From positions 124,001 through 188,000 of the forward strand of contig DHOU01000011.1 of NCBI GenBank assembly GCA_002409745.1: DNA of 64,000 bases, given 5' to 3'. The notes under the pieces are model-generated. The model ran no database searches. It was not told the origin of the DNA and was given only the letters and a program-made list of their open reading frames with translations. This document shows positions 7,988 through 16,715 of this stretch, piece by piece. Numbering within the stretch: the first letter of the stretch is position 1; every line of letters starts with the position of its first letter. A program made the position numbers and the translations under genes. The stretch is from Bacteroidales bacterium UBA5382. Lineage in GTDB: Bacteria; Bacteroidota; Bacteroidia; Bacteroidales; Dysgonomonadaceae.

Positions 7988-9883
7988 TTAATTAATTACC
8001 GATAAGTATTGTTCCGTTTGAGATTTCTTATAAAACATCCGGATTCTCCAGATCAACTCTTGTACGGAAACGACTTCAAAAGAATCGTTTAATTTATTCA
8101 TGCAAAGCTTGGCGGCGCTTGCTCCTTTCAGTGTTCCGCCGCTGTTTTCCGCCAATTCGTCATTCGAAGCGCCGATATCTTTGAAATTGCTCCACGCATG
8201 GACGGATATCAGGGAAAACGAATTCTCTTTCGTCTCCGATTTCAGTTTGTTCGCGATGTAGGTCGGAGTTCCTTCTCGGCTGTGATTCTGATTTCCGTGA
8301 TTCCACAGCGAGTATTTTACGGTGATTACCGGAATGTCGAACCCGTTTTTGTTTTTTATCCAAAAAATGTCTCCTTCTCCGCCGGCATAAGGCGAATATT
8401 GAATCGCTACAATTCCCTCTAACTGATCGTTTGCCTGAACGAAGGCTTCGAATCCTTTCTTGGCTTCAGAAGAATGGACATCATGCGCGATTAATCCGAG
8501 TACTTTAATGCGATGTTGGCGCATGTGGGCAGCTACTTTCGTGGCGAGGGAAGTCAATGCCTCTTCGCGATTAGTTTCAATGCCATAATTATCGACGTAA
8601 GAATATCCTCCACCCAATGATTCGATCAATGTCTTGCTATTGTTCTGTATATCCATGATATTCTGAAATTGAGCAGGCGAAATCATGGCTAAATTACCGA
8701 CCGGTATGCCGAATCCCATTTTTGTGTTATTTCCATCGGGATTCAGATAATATTTATCTACAAAATCGTTGAGCATCCATTGAACATTATCTCCATCCGT
8801 AAGATAGAATGAAATAAAGTTCTTTTTCTTGTCAAAATCAATTGAGAAGGGATTTTTTACATTGGCTAAGGACGATGTTTGGCGGCTCTTATACAACAGC
8901 GACATAAGGGGAATATTATACGCCCAGTCGGAAGGTATCCAAACATGCCCTTTTCGGGAAGCCCTATTCACGAATAAGTCTTCGCTTACGCCTTGTTCCC
9001 ATCCGAGAATCGGCGCTCCCGGTTCCAGCCAGGAAATCACATCTTCAAAAATATCCAGATTTTGCCCTGACGACGGATTCCCTTTTTGTTTATTAATATT
9101 CAGAACGAAGAGGTCGTTTTTAATAGAAAAGTCTCTCAATTCGCCGGTTTGTACGGGCATTATCACTAACGCTTTGTTGCTGCATTTGTCTTTAAATTCA
9201 CGCCAAGCGTCTCTTGTCGTTTTATAACGGGCATCATACTGCATCGTATATCCGGCTTTATCATATTTGGCTTTGTCCCTGATATCTATCACAATCGAAT
9301 TATATACATGTGCTGCTACAGAGGCTACCGTATTGCTTTCGGGGTTATTTTCCACATCTGTCAGGACATATCCGTCGAACAGGTCTTTTACTTGAATGAG
9401 AATGCCATCGCTTGGTTCATAATTATTTTGTGCAAGTTCGGCGCCAGTTTGTTGCCCCTGTTCGCTGATACCCATTTGATGAAGTGCTTCCAATGATCGT
9501 TGATAGGACTTCCGGTTTTCATGATCACACATCCACATTCCTATTTCACTTTTCCCTTCTTCTACCGCCCGATTTACTAATCCGCTAATGGATTGGCATA
9601 ATAGATGATATTGGAGCCCTTCTTTTTCTTCGGACTTTCCAAGTTCGTTTCGGGAAGTGTTTCCTAAAACGCCTACACAACTCCAATATTTTTTTGGCTT
9701 GGTTTGCATTTGAGGAAGGGTATATTGCCCGAGATCTGCTATCGGATCGTATTTTGCAAGATATGCTCCCCGTTCTTTTTCAATATCTACCGTTGTTTCG
9801 GGGGCCTTTGTCTCTTCCGGAGTATTGTCTTTATTGCATGCCATCAGAAAAAGCAGGCATAGAAATAATAACGACTGTTTCAT
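7988..9883 (-). CDS. GxGYxYP-family putative glycoside hydrolase lipoprotein
   Basis: This 631-residue lipoprotein (lipobox LMAC, C16) is the last gene of the polysaccharide locus. It carries a FYLTDGDNVQW motif (about 358-368) and a GGGYSYVDNYG motif (about 423-433). I recognise these as signatures of the GxGYxYP putative glycoside hydrolase family found in Bacteroidetes SusCD loci. The predicted place is the cell surface or periplasm, acting on an oligosaccharide; the true reaction is not established for the family, as far as I know. It starts 28 bp after the GH42-like gene, so the two are co-transcribed. Confidence 0.75.
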   Translation of the reverse strand: MKQSLLFLCLLFLMACNKDNTPEETKAPETTVDIEKERGAYLAKYDPIADLGQYTLPQMQTKPKKYWSCVGVLGNTSRNELGKSEEKEGLQYHLLCQSISGLVNRAVEEGKSEIGMWMCDHENRKSYQRSLEALHQMGISEQGQQTGAELAQNNYEPSDGILIQVKDLFDGYVLTDVENNPESNTVASVAAHVYNSIVIDIRDKAKYDKAGYTMQYDARYKTTRDAWREFKDKCSNKALVIMPVQTGELRDFSIKNDLFVLNINKQKGNPSSGQNLDIFEDVISWLEPGAPILGWEQGVSEDLFVNRASRKGHVWIPSDWAYNIPLMSLLYKSRQTSSLANVKNPFSIDFDKKKNFISFYLTDGDNVQWMLNDFVDKYYLNPDGNNTKMGFGIPVGNLAMISPAQFQNIMDIQNNSKTLIESLGGGYSYVDNYGIETNREEALTSLATKVAAHMRQHRIKVLGLIAHDVHSSEAKKGFEAFVQANDQLEGIVAIQYSPYAGGEGDIFWIKNKNGFDIPVITVKYSLWNHGNQNHSREGTPTYIANKLKSETKENSFSLISVHAWSNFKDIGASNDELAENSGGTLKGASAAKLCMNKLNDSFEVVSVQELIWRIRMFYKKSQTEQYLSVIN

Positions 9884-9911
9884 TTGAATTTTTTAGCGAC
9901 GTTTTCTTCTT

Positions 9912-12104
9912 TTACCATTCAATATTGATCTCTATTCCTTCGGGGTTATTTTCGAAAGACAAGAAAGCTGTTTTACTCGTTTCATCCCAATTCCAGTCCA
10001 ATTCGGTCAATTTATTTCGATTGCTATCGTATAGGTTCCATTCCTTGGGTCGAGCAGGCAATAAAACACGCATGACATTGGTTGTATTTACCGGGCTTTT
10101 TGTAAGGAAAGAGTATTGGTTGCGCAAAACATTTTCATTATATACCCGGGAAGCGGAAGCAAGTACCTGAGGGCGCTTCGGATTATCCACTCGGCTAAGA
10201 TTCAACAGGAAAGATTGTTCTCCGGGATAAACCGTCTTTTCATTCACAACAGGTAGTTGGGGATCAAAAAGATCGATAAATAATCCTTTCAAAACATAGG
10301 GTTGCTTACTCACGCTTTCATCCAAAACAGAAATTATTTCATACATTCCTCGTGTGAGAGTGAAATTATTTTTGAATTCGAGCGTATTTCCTTTTTTTTC
10401 GTATATGTTTTTTACAGTGGTAATCAGATGGTCATCATTGTTATTTTCTAATACAAATTCTTTAGGGTCTTTACGAATAACATATATGCTCCCCTTTCCA
10501 TATCTATATTCAGCTTCAGGAGCAAAGAAGGGCATATTCATTAGCTTGAACAAATGATCGGAAGCTCTTTCATATTGGTTGTCCTTTGTATTCCACCATT
10601 CGCGTACGGTTTGAAAAGGGTCATCGTCCTTTCCGCAATAGATCAAGACCCCACCCGATTTTACCCAATCGGCAATATATTTATGAGATTTCGAAGAATC
10701 CGGTTTCATGTTAGAGTAAGACATAATCAACACTTTAAGGCCTTTCCATGTTCCCGGATAGGAAACGTTTTCGATATGAAGAATCTTTACAGGAACACCT
10801 CTTTTCAGAAAAGGCAAAGCTTGGCCATAGAAATTTGATAATTGAGGATCTTCGTAGCCATCATGAGTTGGGAAACGTTGAAACATTAATGAGTTTGCCA
10901 TTAATACCCCAATTCCATGGGAACCGCTCACTCTATTCTCCGATTCAGGCATCGAATTCAATGAATTAATCATTATCTGCATCTGCGTAGAATAGGGGCG
11001 GGGAATTTTCTCTTTTTCTTCGCTGTTCGGATTCTTATATAATCCTTCGTAAATACGTTCCGGCCAGGGCATGACTTCGTAATCAGCGATATTTGGATAA
11101 AGTAATTGTGCGGAGAAAGTCGCTTGATAATTTTTTTTATAGTCCCCCCAATCCCGAGCCCGATCTTCGATAGGGTCGGTCAAAAAGAACATTTTGCGTC
11201 CGGTGGGGGCAGTCATCGATTCCATTGATCCATATTCCAGAAAAGCTGTTTCGAAAACGCGTTCTTTTACAACTCCATTATAATAATTCGGTTCGCGTGA
11301 TGTACCTGTCCAGACTTGAGCAATATATCCGTCCATGGAAGGAAGCGATGCCAGACTTGCCTCAGGGCTGACTATCTGCCATTGTGAATAATTTACCAGC
11401 GAATGGGTAGGTACGTAACAGCGTACGTTCATTCCTTTACTTTTTCCATATTCCTTGGCAAACGAAAAGCAGTCATCCAAGGCTTTATAGTATAAATGAT
11501 ACTTTAATTTGTTGGACAGATAGGTGTTTTCGGGAGATTCGTGCTGAGGCCGCCAGTTAAAGCCGTAATAGTCTTTCCATTCTCTTTTAAACGCTTCACT
11601 GTATCCGGCGCGCGCCCAAAACTCAGGTTCCTCCAAATAAATAGCGTCGATACCGGCATCAATTACTTTTTTTATGTGCTCTTCCTTCATATATCGGATG
11701 AAGTTTTCGGAGGGGACAATATAGGGAACCATGTGTCCGTGCCATATCGTATCTCCTTGCCTGGTTACTTGTCCTTCATCGAGATGCCACTTGCCATCCC
11801 ATTTTCCGGTAAAATAATCCTGATATTCGCCCCATGCTATTCCGGTCATGAAATGGGTGTCATATCCTCTGTCTTTCCACGATTTGACCCTTTCTTCGAA
11901 GCGGAGGTCCGTCCTATCGTTTGCTCCATAGACAATTGCCGCGTCTGCTCTGACATCTATGGAAGGTTTCCAATGAGCGGATGTTTGAAAAACTGTTTTT
12001 TCCCTTCCTTCTGTAGTACTTATTTTATGGTTGAGACTGCTACACGATAATAATAAGAAGAGCAGGGGAACTCCAAAATTGTAATATTTGAATTTTTTCT
12101 TCAT
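9912..12104 (-). CDS. GH42/clan-A-like glycoside hydrolase lipoprotein
   Basis: I place the start at 12104 because MKKKFKYYNF opens a proper lipoprotein signal with lipobox LLLSC (C21); an in-frame ATG at 12182 would add 26 residues before this signal. The protein is then 730 residues. The first two-thirds look like a TIM barrel, with AIYLEEPEFWARAGY as a likely strand carrying a catalytic acidic residue (EEPE), followed by YYGFNW. The region VLMANSLMFQRF...GVPVKILHIENV...KVLIMSYSNMKP...SGGVLIYCG resembles the trimerisation/GATase-like domain of GH42-type beta-galactosidases. I cannot name the exact family. It sits in a SusCD locus with a GH76 enzyme. Confidence 0.6.
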   Translation of the reverse strand: MKKKFKYYNFGVPLLFLLLSCSSLNHKISTTEGREKTVFQTSAHWKPSIDVRADAAIVYGANDRTDLRFEERVKSWKDRGYDTHFMTGIAWGEYQDYFTGKWDGKWHLDEGQVTRQGDTIWHGHMVPYIVPSENFIRYMKEEHIKKVIDAGIDAIYLEEPEFWARAGYSEAFKREWKDYYGFNWRPQHESPENTYLSNKLKYHLYYKALDDCFSFAKEYGKSKGMNVRCYVPTHSLVNYSQWQIVSPEASLASLPSMDGYIAQVWTGTSREPNYYNGVVKERVFETAFLEYGSMESMTAPTGRKMFFLTDPIEDRARDWGDYKKNYQATFSAQLLYPNIADYEVMPWPERIYEGLYKNPNSEEKEKIPRPYSTQMQIMINSLNSMPESENRVSGSHGIGVLMANSLMFQRFPTHDGYEDPQLSNFYGQALPFLKRGVPVKILHIENVSYPGTWKGLKVLIMSYSNMKPDSSKSHKYIADWVKSGGVLIYCGKDDDPFQTVREWWNTKDNQYERASDHLFKLMNMPFFAPEAEYRYGKGSIYVIRKDPKEFVLENNNDDHLITTVKNIYEKKGNTLEFKNNFTLTRGMYEIISVLDESVSKQPYVLKGLFIDLFDPQLPVVNEKTVYPGEQSFLLNLSRVDNPKRPQVLASASRVYNENVLRNQYSFLTKSPVNTTNVMRVLLPARPKEWNLYDSNRNKLTELDWNWDETSKTAFLSFENNPEGIEINIEW

Positions 12105-12172
12105 TAAAGGATAAAAATAAAAAGAATAATAACGTATAAAAATAGTTTTTTTTGTCGAGAATTTTTTAAAAT

Positions 12173-12274
12173 ACTGTGTCAAAAGAATTACCTGCTGCCA
12201 AAAACCGAGAGTCCTAAAAATAGTTAGTCCTATTCCTTCATCAACACAAGGAAGAGATAACCTTTTGACACAGT
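12173..12274. mobile_element. 102-bp MITE-like element with 13-bp terminal inverted repeats
   Basis: ACTGTGTCAAAAG (12173-12185) and its perfect reverse complement CTTTTGACACAGT (12262-12274) enclose 76 bp without an ORF. Inside is a small hairpin, TTCCTT/AAGGAA. The terminal sequence has the look of an insertion-sequence end. It lies between the LamG gene and the GH42-like gene of one operon. No clear target duplication is seen. It could instead be a large transcript hairpin. Confidence 0.5.
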
Positions 12275-12282
12275 TTTTTTAT

Positions 12283-13395
12283 TTATTCAAGCATTATCCA
12301 TTCGTGTTTGCCTTTTACGGCAGCGGAATATTTACCGGTTAGGTCCTTGATGCTTTGTTCATCTTCAACAGTCGAGTTGAAATCCCAGCCGCATACTAAA
12401 TCTTCTTCTTGGCCGGTGACGAGAATTTCTTTATTCATGAGTCTTTTGATTTCGTCACCCGATTTAGCGGTTTTCCAGATATGAAAATCCTTGATGTAAC
12501 CTTCTGCTTGACGGTCTTGATTGCCGTTCTTATTGAATTGAATAAAAGCGGTCATGGCTTTGCCTTTATCATCGGCAGCATTGTAATAGACTGATCCCGG
12601 ATTGTTGTTTATTTGAGTCTTTTTGAGTTCGCCGTCTATATAATACTTTATAACAACAGGATTATTGCCCTCTTTCGATCCATCCACGCCAGCATCGCTA
12701 TATACGGCCGCTACATGTCTCCATTTGTTCAAATCTCTAAAGCCGTCACCCGGCTCCCAAAGATTATAATCGTTCAATCCGTAGGATATTCGCATGTAAT
12801 CGTTGTTGAAATGGTTGATCATCCATCCTTTACGGTATCGAGGCTCGTCTCCGTCCTCCAAATAAGTGGAAACAATTGTTCCAAATCCCGAAGTCGTACT
12901 TAACTTAACCCATAATTCTACAGTAAACGATTGATTTCCATCGGTGCCAAAGCGCGAAAATGCCGGGCTTGTTCCGAAATCGATATAACCTCCTTCTTTG
13001 CCGTTGACATACAGTTCGGCCGGGAACAATTGCGTTTCTGTTCGAATTGTCGATTTGAAATTTTCGATGGCTGTCACAACCCTCGAAGTTGCCTCCTCTA
13101 TTTCAGAATCTGAAACATTTATTCCATCATTCATCTTCATGATAAGCCGGCCGATTACTGCCATCGCATCATCCAGTATTTGTTTGCTTTCTTCCGGATA
13201 CTGTCCTTTAACTGTTCCGTAACGAGAATTATCTCTTAATTCTTTCAGTTGGGTTAGATTTTCGCCCAACTTTTCGATTTTGGGATTGCCTTCTCTAATG
13301 ATATCATTCTTTTCTTCCACACAAGAAAAGAATAAAATCGAAACGGTTAAGAGAATAAAAGCAATTCTTTGTATTATATTATTTGTACTTTTCAT
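12283..13395 (-). CDS. LamG/concanavalin-like lectin-domain lipoprotein
   Basis: This 370-residue lipoprotein (lipobox FFSC, C25) has a helical N-terminal region (about 35-120; DUF4972-like, with ILDDAMAVIGRLIMKMND) and a C-terminal LamG/concanavalin-type jelly roll (about 128-368). Jelly-roll marks are QSFTVELWVKL, GWMINHF, WRHVAAVYSD, KYYIDGELKKTQ and GYIKDFHIWK. Such proteins usually bind glycans at the cell surface and have no catalytic role. It lies between the GH76 gene and the MITE-like element in the polysaccharide operon. Confidence 0.8.
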   Translation of the reverse strand: MKSTNNIIQRIAFILLTVSILFFSCVEEKNDIIREGNPKIEKLGENLTQLKELRDNSRYGTVKGQYPEESKQILDDAMAVIGRLIMKMNDGINVSDSEIEEATSRVVTAIENFKSTIRTETQLFPAELYVNGKEGGYIDFGTSPAFSRFGTDGNQSFTVELWVKLSTTSGFGTIVSTYLEDGDEPRYRKGWMINHFNNDYMRISYGLNDYNLWEPGDGFRDLNKWRHVAAVYSDAGVDGSKEGNNPVVIKYYIDGELKKTQINNNPGSVYYNAADDKGKAMTAFIQFNKNGNQDRQAEGYIKDFHIWKTAKSGDEIKRLMNKEILVTGQEEDLVCGWDFNSTVEDEQSIKDLTGKYSAAVKGKHEWIMLE

Positions 13396-13491
13396 ATGTC
13401 TTTTTCTATTTTGAGTGAATATTTTTAATAACGTAAATTAATCTACAATTCTGTCAGATTTTTACGCCCCTTTTTTAATAAACCTTTTCCG

Positions 13492-14661
13492 TTATTTCGT
13501 TTTAGGAGGAATAACCTGCATGATTGCGGGTGCGCCGCTGACATCATAGACTTCCAGTACGCCCGTAGGGCATGCCGTATTAAAATTTTTATAAGTGAGA
13601 TTCCTGGAATCTCTGTTTGCCCATGCCTTATTTGCATTGTAACGCATCCAGTCAAGATATTGGGTCTGCCCCCCGTCTTCTATCAGTCGAATAATGTATT
13701 GAGCGAAGATAGCTGTGTAGATACCTTGTTCAATTCCAGTTTCGAAAGGCAACACCCCCTTACTATCCGACATTTTATTCTTTGTATAATCAGCTGCCAA
13801 TATAGCGTCATTTAAAAATTTCTCTTCCTTTGTCTGTTTATACAACATTACAGCCGCTCCGATACAAGTACCTTGATTATAAACATGAGTTTTCCAATTG
13901 GGAGTGCCTTCACCGTGTCTCGAATCCGCAACGGCTCCCGTTTTTTTATCGAACAAGTTATTGCGCGACCAATCATAGATTTCCTTCGCTTTGTTAAGAT
14001 AATCTTCGTTTTGGGTGATATTATAGAGCGTCATGGCTGCAATGACGGTCGGGTAGTTTATGCAAGCCATTTTTCCCATTGTTTTGGCGGGGGTTCCTAT
14101 TGGGTTTTGTTGATCCCAAGCCCAATACATTCCTCCTCTTTCGACATCATAGCTACCATTGTCGCCTACCACCTTCGATCCCGACCATACTCTTTCAAAT
14201 CCTGTTTGAGAGTAAGTCAGGAATTTTTGCTCGCCAGTCAATTCATAGGCTCTTGCAAATGAAATAACCCACCACATAATATCATCGTAAATAAACCAAA
14301 CAACGCCATTGTCCCAGTTATATTTATCATAATAATTGTAGCAACCCTCATAAAAATTATGTACCAATGCCAAGTATTGCTGATCGTTTGTTTTTTTATA
14401 GGCGTTCATCAACATGTCCCAATAAATAGCTTGAGTCCAGATTGCCGCTACACCTTTTTTGTCGGAAGTATGAAAATACAACTGTTTGTTTACATCGAAA
14501 AAGTATGTATTAAAAGCGTCGATAGCCGTGATAGCATCCTGCGAGGAAAATTCTTTCAGTTCGATGGGACGCCCGGTTGTTTCTTCCAATACTTCTTTTC
14601 CCGAACAATTAACGGTAAGGAACAAAAATGATAAAATAAAGAATGATTTACTATTCATCAT
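13492..14661 (-). CDS. GH76-family endo-alpha-1,6-mannanase-like lipoprotein
   Basis: This 389-residue protein has a lipoprotein signal (VNC, C19) and an (alpha/alpha)6-barrel type sequence of family GH76. The hallmark adjacent aspartates are D126-D127 in FIYDDIMWW. Supporting family motifs are IWTQAIYWDMLMNAY, GGMYWAWDQQNP, YNITQNEDYLNKAKEIYDW and VYNQGTCIGAAVMLY. GH76 enzymes cut internal alpha-1,6-mannosidic bonds, for example in yeast mannan backbones. It directly follows susD, so this enzyme is the best clue to the locus substrate: an alpha-1,6-mannose-containing glycan. Two in-frame ATGs lie at the start (14661 and 14658). Confidence 0.88.
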   Translation of the reverse strand: MMNSKSFFILSFLFLTVNCSGKEVLEETTGRPIELKEFSSQDAITAIDAFNTYFFDVNKQLYFHTSDKKGVAAIWTQAIYWDMLMNAYKKTNDQQYLALVHNFYEGCYNYYDKYNWDNGVVWFIYDDIMWWVISFARAYELTGEQKFLTYSQTGFERVWSGSKVVGDNGSYDVERGGMYWAWDQQNPIGTPAKTMGKMACINYPTVIAAMTLYNITQNEDYLNKAKEIYDWSRNNLFDKKTGAVADSRHGEGTPNWKTHVYNQGTCIGAAVMLYKQTKEEKFLNDAILAADYTKNKMSDSKGVLPFETGIEQGIYTAIFAQYIIRLIEDGGQTQYLDWMRYNANKAWANRDSRNLTYKNFNTACPTGVLEVYDVSGAPAIMQVIPPKTK

Positions 14662-14739
14662 AAAACGAAATAAATTGATTTAAAAGGATGTAAGGATTAT
14701 GAATAGAGATCGGAACCTCTATTCATAATATCTGTTTTT

Positions 14740-16686
14740 TTACCACCCCGGATTTTGTACCAGTTCTTTGTTTATCGTTCGATCTTTTAAAGGAAGAGGA
14801 AAAAAATAATTTTTCTTTTCGAAATATCGATCTTCCACTTTTGTACGTACAAAGAATTCTTCTCCGTTTTTATTGATATTCATGCCGTGGATAGCTTTTC
14901 CTTGACTTTCTTCCGCTATACACCATCTTCTTAAGTCGAAGTAGCGATTGTTTTCGAATGCCAATTCAACGCGACGCTCATCCCTGATAGCTTGACGCAT
15001 ATTTGCTGGTATTGGAAGTTGTCCAGCACCGCCTCCATATTGAGGAATACCCGCTCTTTCTCTAATAAGGTTCAAATATTTGAGAATATCAGGGCTGCCC
15101 GGATTGCTTTCGTGTAAAGCTTCGGCATAGTCCAAATATATCTGTGCCATGCGAAGCATGATGGATACCCGGTCGTTATTCGACCATACGGTTGTTGGAG
15201 CGGATTTACGCACTACATATCCCGTTTTGGAATAGTCATTAGCATTACCAGTACCGCGGCCTGAATTTCCGGTGTATTGAAGTCCCGTATAAACGTCTCC
15301 TGAACCCGTATAAAGCCATTTCTGTCCGTCGAAAGTAATGTCTGCATAAAAGCGGGGTTCTCTATTAACCCAAGCGTTCCAAACACCTTTGGGGGCTAAT
15401 ACACGTCCTGTAACAGGGTCTTTGTAGTCTTCGGTCGAGAATCCCTCTTCTGTATACCCGGAAGTAGAATTAATAATGGGGGTTTTCTCATCAGATTGAT
15501 ATCCTGAAATAGGTTTTAAGCCATTAGCCATAAAATATGCATCAACAGCTTCCTGGGTGGCGGCCATCCCGCCGGAACACCGAACTCCATCGGCATAACC
15601 GAAGTGTTTGGGTGTTCTATTGTAATGCATGGTGCTGGCATTCCCTTGTCTATTAAACCAAATCATTTCGGCTGCTGAAGTTGTTCCGCTAAAATTAGTC
15701 AATTCGGAAGTCGCACCTCTCACTGCTTCACGATAGGAAAGATACGGGTCAAGCTTCCCGTCGGTATATTTACGCGTCAAATCATATCCTTTACCCACAT
15801 AATCGTCGATGAAACTTCTCGCTTCAGTTGCCGCATTCTCCCAAAGTTGCCGCTTTTGCTCCTGTGTATAGGACGGAAATAATTTTTTACCGTCATTATT
15901 CGTCAAAGACGCATAAAAATCATTGGTTCCGTTAAATAAATCGCTTGCAGCCAGCATTCTTGTTTGGATTTTAAATACTCTTGCAATGGCTTGGTCTATA
16001 TGCCCCAATCCTTTATCGGCAGAAGTGACGGTTTCCGAAGAGTTTTGTTTAATATTTACTTGAAGGCCATTATTAATGGCGATATCCAATTCGGATAAAA
16101 TATAGGCAACCACTTCTTCCACGCTATTGCGAGGCGTGTTTAGTTCGCTGAGCGGAGCTTGTTCCGAAATGGAATTTTCAATGATAGGTACCGGTCCATA
16201 TAATCTTAAAAGATAATAGTAATAAATCGCTCTTACAGCTCTTGCTTCAGCTATCCATTGTTCCAAATCGCCCGGTTCAAGAACTTTGCAGATATGTATG
16301 TTTTCTATAAAGGAGGTTGCTGCTCGGATGCCTTTATACCACTTATTCCAGTAATCATATACAAATCCGGTTTCACCGTTCAATGAGCCGTTATTGATGT
16401 TTTGCGCTCCATTGAAATCCCAAATGAATTCCGCGTCATCACATCCTGCATTCCATGCTCCGGAAGTGCCGTTCGCTCCTCCCGAGGCAGTCCATCGGTC
16501 TTCAAATTCCGCAGGCATAGAAGAATAGACGGTTGCTAGGTTGTCCAATACTCCATTGCGGGTTTCGTAAACTTTCTCTAATGTAACGATATCGGAAGGC
16601 ACTTGATTCAGATAATCACTACAAGAACTGATTGTTAAAAACGTCAGTGCGAGACCTATAATGTTTATATATATATTGTTATTCAT
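14740..16686 (-). CDS. susD: SusD/RagB-type glycan-binding lipoprotein
   Basis: This 648-residue SusD homologue has lipobox ISSC (C22). Typical N-terminal SusD helices follow: PSDIVTLEKVYETRNGVLDNLATVYSS and AEARAVRAIYYYYLLRLYGPVPII. The C-terminal region has MAQIYLDYAEALHE, RAGIPQYGG and RRVELAFENNRYFDLRRW, all standard for RagB/SusD. It caps the SusC transporter and binds the glycan. It starts 29 bp after the susC stop codon. The symbol denotes the family, not starch specificity. Confidence 0.95.
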   Translation of the reverse strand: MNNNIYINIIGLALTFLTISSCSDYLNQVPSDIVTLEKVYETRNGVLDNLATVYSSMPAEFEDRWTASGGANGTSGAWNAGCDDAEFIWDFNGAQNINNGSLNGETGFVYDYWNKWYKGIRAATSFIENIHICKVLEPGDLEQWIAEARAVRAIYYYYLLRLYGPVPIIENSISEQAPLSELNTPRNSVEEVVAYILSELDIAINNGLQVNIKQNSSETVTSADKGLGHIDQAIARVFKIQTRMLAASDLFNGTNDFYASLTNNDGKKLFPSYTQEQKRQLWENAATEARSFIDDYVGKGYDLTRKYTDGKLDPYLSYREAVRGATSELTNFSGTTSAAEMIWFNRQGNASTMHYNRTPKHFGYADGVRCSGGMAATQEAVDAYFMANGLKPISGYQSDEKTPIINSTSGYTEEGFSTEDYKDPVTGRVLAPKGVWNAWVNREPRFYADITFDGQKWLYTGSGDVYTGLQYTGNSGRGTGNANDYSKTGYVVRKSAPTTVWSNNDRVSIMLRMAQIYLDYAEALHESNPGSPDILKYLNLIRERAGIPQYGGGAGQLPIPANMRQAIRDERRVELAFENNRYFDLRRWCIAEESQGKAIHGMNINKNGEEFFVRTKVEDRYFEKKNYFFPLPLKDRTINKELVQNPGW

Positions 16687-16715
16687 ATGCTGTTTATGCT
16701 TTAATCATATATTTA

